DNA from: an uncultured Blautia sp.
Lineage (GTDB): Bacteria > Bacillota > Clostridia > Lachnospirales > Lachnospiraceae
Direction: 5' to 3'
Length of the DNA stretch: 25,760 nucleotides
NCBI GenBank assembly: GCA_958367245.1
Contig: CATXEA010000037.1
Span: forward strand, 1-25,760
Positions 22,267 to 25,760 of this stretch are shown here, one piece after another. Position 1 is the first letter of the stretch, and every line of letters starts with the position of its first letter. Below the pieces are notes generated by a model. It did no database searches and was not told the origin of the DNA. It saw only the letters and a list, made by a program, of their open reading frames with translations. Both the position numbers and the translations under genes were made by a program.

Positions 22267-23060
22267 TGTTGTATCTCCCTGAACTGGTATCCGGGCTGAA
22301 CGCGAAACCAGTAAGTGTATATTTCCTGAAATCCCAGAGATTCGTAAAGGGTTCTGGCAGGAGCATTACCTTCTACAACCTGAAGGTAGGCTTTCTGTGC
22401 GCCTTTTTTCAGACCCTCCTTTAAAAGTCCGGTGCAGATTTGGCGGGCAAGACCCTGGCCGCGGCAGGATTCTTTTACGTGGATGGCATAGATGCCGATG
22501 TAGTCACGGTCGAGAATTCCGAGTCCTGTGGCTATGATTTCGCCGTCTTCTTTTACGCAGGCACAGATAGTCTCTTTCAGGATTGCCTGATACATGGAAG
22601 GGACAACTTTTCTGTGAATCGGGTTTGTAGTTCCTTTCAGGTCAAAAAGACTGGTAATCCACCGGGAGGGAATTTCGTTATGTCTAAATTCCACCCGGGG
22701 ATAAGGAATGTCCAGATGGGCGGAAGAAAGATTCACAGCCATCACGTTAGTGGTGTGCTGGATGGAATAACCGCGGTTTTCCAATACATAGTCGAAGTCA
22801 GGAGAAACGAGAGGGCTTATTTTAAAGACGGCAGGAGAACCGAGCCGTTTGTATTCCTGCTCACAGAATGGAATTTTTTCTCTCCAGGGAAGAGCTGAAA
22901 TTCCAAATTGTTCGATACTGTTCGTTCTATGTGTGTAAAAATAGGAAAAACGCAGAATCCAGCCGTCGTAAAGCTCCATTTTATGAGAGGGCCATGCATT
23001 CAGCGACATATCTTCGATTTGTTTTATTATTGTTTCCATTACCAAAGGTTTTTCTTTCAT
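22263..23060 (-). CDS. GNAT family N-acetyltransferase with N-terminal extension
   Basis: A 265-residue protein: an N-terminal domain of about 120 residues (opening ETIIKQIEDMSLNAWPSHK and including YDGWILRFSYFYTHRTNSIE), then a C-terminal GNAT domain with IYAIHVKESCRGQGLARQI (acetyl-CoA loop R-G-Q-G-L-A) and NAPARTLYESLGF. The two-part layout is known in a family of bacterial GNATs of unknown acceptor. The ATG at 23060 is supported by AAGGA about 8 nt upstream; the internal ATG at 23039 has none. It is coupled to the SGNH hydrolase downstream. Confidence 0.9.
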   Translation of the reverse strand: MKEKPLVMETIIKQIEDMSLNAWPSHKMELYDGWILRFSYFYTHRTNSIEQFGISALPWREKIPFCEQEYKRLGSPAVFKISPLVSPDFDYVLENRGYSIQHTTNVMAVNLSSAHLDIPYPRVEFRHNEIPSRWITSLFDLKGTTNPIHRKVVPSMYQAILKETICACVKEDGEIIATGLGILDRDYIGIYAIHVKESCRGQGLARQICTGLLKEGLKKGAQKAYLQVVEGNAPARTLYESLGFQEIYTYWFRVQPGYQFREIQQ

Positions 23061-23176
23061 AGCAATATCCTTATCTGAATTTGAGATTTAACTGTGCATC
23101 ATTATACAGCAGTAAAGTAAAAGGCGCAAGAGAATTTAGTTTATAGTTTTTTTAGAGATTCGACAAAAAAGCCCTC

Positions 23177-23205
23177 TGGACAAAAGCATATCTCTGGTCT
23201 ATAAT
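23177..23205 (+). promoter_or_regulatory. Promoter of the tad pilus operon
   Basis: TGGACA (23177-23182) and a perfect TATAAT (23200-23205) are separated by 17 nt, predicting a start near 23212 and a leader of about 150 nt. The leader opens with ACCAGAA-ATC-TTCTGGT (23213-23229) and then CCGTC/GACGG (23239-23254). Confidence 0.75.
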
Positions 23206-23212
23206 GAGACTC

Positions 23213-23254
23213 ACCAGAAATCTTCTGGTAATCACAATCCGTCAATTCAGACGG
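23213..23254 (+). repeat. Inverted repeats at the tad transcription start
   Basis: A perfect 7-bp inverted repeat, ACCAGAA and TTCTGGT with a 3-nt spacer (23213-23229), falls right at the predicted start of the tad transcript, followed by a second hairpin CCGTC/GACGG (23239-23254). The first could be an operator or a 5' mRNA stabilising stem; neither is followed by a T run. Confidence 0.6.
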
Positions 23255-23363
23255 GAATTTCCACAATTTTATTTACACTGAAGTACGAAAGATAAAAGAC
23301 AGTATTTAACTGCACCATCTGTTAGAGCATGGAAGGAATACACATGAGAAGTGAGGTGAAGTT

Positions 23364-23876
23364 ATGTTTTTTTGTACCCTTTTTCCGGTAGTGGTATCCG
23401 CAGTGGCGCTGTTTATGGATTTGCGCTCTGCGAAAGTTGACAATGGATGGATCTGCTTTTCCATAGCCATAGGTCTTGGCATCCAGATATGGAAGAAAGG
23501 GGCTGCAGGAATATGGGATTTTGCAGCAGGGAGCATCCTGCCGGTTCTGGTTCTTGGAGGACTTTTCTTTTTTCATATGATGGGAGCCGGGGATATTAAA
23601 CTGTTTTGCGCTCTGGGCAGCGCCTGGGGGCCTCGAGCAGTATGGAAATGTATTCTTATGTCTTTGTTTCTTGGAGCGGGCATATCTGCCGCAATCTTGA
23701 TTTCTGAGGGCAATTTCAGCCAGAGATTCCACTATTTTGTCCGGTATATTGACGAGACTGTAAAGACAGGACAAATCATGCCTTACAGCAGGCTCAATAT
23801 TTCAACCCCGGAGAGTTTCCATTTTACGGTACCGGTATTTTTAAGTGCCGCGTTATACGCAGGAGGTGTCTATTGA
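23364..23876 (+). CDS. Prepilin peptidase of the tad pilus (TadV/CpaA type)
   Basis: A 170-residue A24-family aspartic prepilin peptidase with about four to five membrane segments. The two catalytic aspartates are D19 (ALFMDLRSAKVDN) and D77 in the MGAGDIKL motif, the GxGD signature. It cleaves the leader of Flp-type prepilins at the membrane. It is shorter than type IV PilD and lacks the N-methylation domain, as expected for TadV/CpaA. GAGGTGA precedes the ATG. A 15-codon out-of-frame ORF (ATG at 23344) overlaps its start. It is the first gene of the tad operon, and the TadZ-like gene follows within 4 nt. Confidence 0.9.
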   Translation: MFFCTLFPVVVSAVALFMDLRSAKVDNGWICFSIAIGLGIQIWKKGAAGIWDFAAGSILPVLVLGGLFFFHMMGAGDIKLFCALGSAWGPRAVWKCILMSLFLGAGISAAILISEGNFSQRFHYFVRYIDETVKTGQIMPYSRLNISTPESFHFTVPVFLSAALYAGGVY

Positions 23877-23879
23877 ACA

Positions 23880-24893
23880 GTGAGAAGGAATATTTTTGCA
23901 GTATGTGATCTGGAAGTGGATTATGCACTGAACTTTATGGATTATCTGAACCAGAAGAAAAATATTCCATTTGAAATTCAGGCTTTTACAACAGTGGAAA
24001 GCCTCATTGCATATGGAAGAAAAACACACATAGAGTTGCTGCTTATTTCCGGAAAGGCAATGTGCCGGGAAGTACGGGAACTGGATATCGGTAAAATGAT
24101 TATCCTTTCAGAAGGAGTACATCCGCCGGAACTGGATTCATATCCAAGTGTGTATAAATATCAGTCTTCTTCTGACGTGATCCGTGAGGTTATGGCATGT
24201 TACGGAGAAGAGAAGAAGGCGCTTCCGCAACAGTTCGCAGTATTGAAAAAGACAACGGAGATTCTGGGAGTTTATTCTCCTGTAGGACGCTGTCTGAAAA
24301 CTTCCTTTGCACTGGCGCTTGGACAGATTCTGGCACGGGAAAGGGCTGTCTTATATTTGAATCTGGAGGAGTATTCAGGATTCGAGGAACTGATAGGGAA
24401 AGGATTTGCACATAATTTAAGCGACCTTCTTTATTATGTGCGTCAGGATAATCAGAATTTGATTCATAAGATGAACGGAATGGTGCAGACTGTCAATAAT
24501 CTGGATTTTATTCCGCCGGTGCAGACCCCCGCGGATGTCAGGGGAACTCCCTGGCAGGACTGGGAGAAGCTGATAGAGATGATTGTTATGGGAAGCTCCT
24601 ATGAGGTGATTATCCTCGACATCGGGAATGGAATTGATGAGAATCTTCAGCTTCTCGACATGTGCAGACGGATTTATATGCCGGTACTGTCAGATACGAT
24701 GTCTTCCTGCAAAATCGCGCAGTTTGAGAATTTTGTGCGGATATGGGATTTCCCTCAGATACTGGAAAAAACAGTAAAAATCAGGCCGCCCTTTCATATA
24801 GGGACAGATTCGAGCCAAAATTACATAGAGCAGCTTGTGTGGAGTGAACTTGGGGATTATGTCCGGGAAATTTTAAGGGCAGAAAGGGAATGA
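23880..24893 (+). CDS. TadZ/CpaE-like pilus localisation ATPase-like protein
   Basis: A 337-residue protein with an N-terminal atypical receiver-like domain (about 1-115) and a C-terminal ParA/MinD-like domain. The Walker A region is degenerate: YSPVGRCLKTSFA (132-144) keeps the KT but not the signature lysine and glycines of KGGxGKT. VIILDIGNGID corresponds to Walker B. These features match TadZ, which places the secretion machinery at the pole or membrane and may bind ATP weakly. The GTG start follows AGGAGGTG by about 12 nt. The position between the prepilin peptidase and TadA genes supports the call. Confidence 0.85.
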   Translation: MRRNIFAVCDLEVDYALNFMDYLNQKKNIPFEIQAFTTVESLIAYGRKTHIELLLISGKAMCREVRELDIGKMIILSEGVHPPELDSYPSVYKYQSSSDVIREVMACYGEEKKALPQQFAVLKKTTEILGVYSPVGRCLKTSFALALGQILARERAVLYLNLEEYSGFEELIGKGFAHNLSDLLYYVRQDNQNLIHKMNGMVQTVNNLDFIPPVQTPADVRGTPWQDWEKLIEMIVMGSSYEVIILDIGNGIDENLQLLDMCRRIYMPVLSDTMSSCKIAQFENFVRIWDFPQILEKTVKIRPPFHIGTDSSQNYIEQLVWSELGDYVREILRAERE

Positions 24894-24900
24894 GGTGAGA

Positions 24901-25760
24901 ATGAGCGGAGAATCATTTCGGAAGCTTCGGGGGATGCTGATGGAACAATTGGATCTTTCCAGAGAATTATCGGATGGAGAGATTCTGGATGCCATAGATG
25001 AACTGATTTTGAATCAGATGCGGGAGTCCTGTATGGCGTTGAAAGAAAAGGTACAGCTTAGACAGGAGCTTTTCTATTCCGTGCGTAAGCTGGACGTTCT
25101 TCAGGAATTGATTGAAGATGAATCTGTGACGGAAATTATGGTTAACGGACCGGAGACAATCTTTGTAGAGCGCGGAGGGAAGCTTTCCAGATGGCATAAG
25201 AGTTTTACATCCAGAGAAAAACTGGAGGATGTTATTCAGCAGATTGTGGGCAAATGCAATCGTGTCGTAAATGAATCTATGCCGATTGTGGACGCGAGGC
25301 TTGAGAATGGAGCCAGAGTCAATGCCGTGATTTACCCGGTGGCATTAAATGGACCGATTCTCACCATCCGGCGTTTTCCGGAACATCCCATTACTATGGA
25401 AAAGCTGATTGAACTTGGAAGTCTGTCTCAAGAATGCGCACAGTTTCTTCGCAAGCTTGTACAGGCCAGATATTCTATGGTTATAGGCGGAGGCACTGGA
25501 AGCGGTAAGACCACCTTTCTGGCGGCTTTGTCAGAATTTATTCCCTGCGATGAGAGAATTATCACTGTGGAGGATAATGCGGAATTAAGGATACAGGGGA
25601 TTGATAATCTGGTACGTCTGGAAGCGAAGATGGCGAATGTAGATGGCGGCGCATCTGTAACAATTCGTGATTTGATCAGAACGGCTCTTCGAATGAGACC
25701 GGACAGAATCATAGTTGGAGAAGTGCGCGGAGGAGAGGCAATGGATATGCTGCAGGCGTT
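24901..25760 (+). CDS. TadA/CpaF family secretion ATPase (partial)
   Basis: The first 286 codons of a type II/IV secretion ATPase, cut by the window end. An N-terminal helical domain contains SVTEIMVNGPETIFVERGG, characteristic of CpaF/TadA; the Walker A motif is GGGTGSGKTT (residues 196-205), followed by the Asp box TVEDNAEL and by the RTALRMRPDRIIVGEVRG stretch with Walker B and the His/Arg region. It powers assembly of Flp/Tad pili. The gene starts 7 nt after the TadZ stop, with AGGTGAG just before the ATG. It is the third gene of the operon; the inner-membrane TadB/TadC and pilin genes would be expected beyond the window. Confidence 0.95.
   Translation, partial: MSGESFRKLRGMLMEQLDLSRELSDGEILDAIDELILNQMRESCMALKEKVQLRQELFYSVRKLDVLQELIEDESVTEIMVNGPETIFVERGGKLSRWHKSFTSREKLEDVIQQIVGKCNRVVNESMPIVDARLENGARVNAVIYPVALNGPILTIRRFPEHPITMEKLIELGSLSQECAQFLRKLVQARYSMVIGGGTGSGKTTFLAALSEFIPCDERIITVEDNAELRIQGIDNLVRLEAKMANVDGGASVTIRDLIRTALRMRPDRIIVGEVRGGEAMDMLQA

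Noticed and set aside
23212..23363. Possible c-di-GMP riboswitch in the tad leader
   Set aside because: The conserved cores of the known c-di-GMP classes could not be found; only simple hairpins are present.
25428..25712. Minus-strand open frame of 94 codons
   Set aside because: It is antisense to the ATPase domain of the TadA/CpaF gene, whose motifs are unmistakable.

Overview
The window looks like a chromosomal segment of a low-to-moderate GC Gram-positive anaerobe of the Clostridia, most probably Lachnospiraceae. The basis is strong GGAGG-type ribosome binding sites, TTG and GTG starts, many rho-independent terminators, a folate ECF transporter under a THF riboswitch, and a Clostridia-style tad pilus locus. 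Species cannot be fixed from the sequence alone. No rRNA, tRNA, CRISPR array, insertion sequence or prophage gene was seen.

Layout. 1-271 is a non-coding leader with hairpins. 272-2011: an M19 dipeptidase and a histidine phosphatase, closed by a bidirectional terminator. 2032-3479 (minus): a secreted fibronectin-III protein and an orphan HicB-like protein. 3618-4445: an OGG1-type glycosylase. 4497-6498 (minus): nth (endonuclease III) followed by a MATE exporter. 6713-12485 is a long plus-strand gene train: GNAT, MBL-fold hydrolase with a Cys-rich tail, HD phosphohydrolase, endonuclease Q-like PHP protein, YfcE-type phosphoesterase, a membrane-anchored protein, and LrgA/LrgB-like proteins, with a terminator at 12500. 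12669-14971: a 90-aa membrane protein, a WYL regulator and BirA. 15058-16744 (minus): ECF sigma factor, zinc-type anti-sigma factor and a polytopic membrane protein. 16978-18994: AlaX-type tRNA editing protein overlapping an amidohydrolase. 19115-20475 (minus): a 69-aa protein translationally coupled to a repeat-containing lipoprotein. 20845-21584: THF riboswitch and folT. 21664-23060 (minus): GNAT and SGNH hydrolase. 23364 to the window end: start of a tad/Flp pilus operon (prepilin peptidase, TadZ-like, TadA/CpaF-like, the last cut by the window edge).

How it fits together. DNA base repair is unusually well represented: OGG1-like and Nth glycosylases plus an EndoQ-like enzyme lie within about 7 kb, in three separate transcription units. 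The EndoQ-like gene sits in a run of four metal-dependent hydrolases (MBL, HD, PHP, calcineurin-like), which is the best candidate here for an undescribed functional module. The most interesting regulatory signals are a probable ATT start codon for the ECF sigma gene, a tandem 13-bp operator-like repeat before the 90-aa membrane protein, and a pairing that could let the THF riboswitch mask the folT ribosome binding site.
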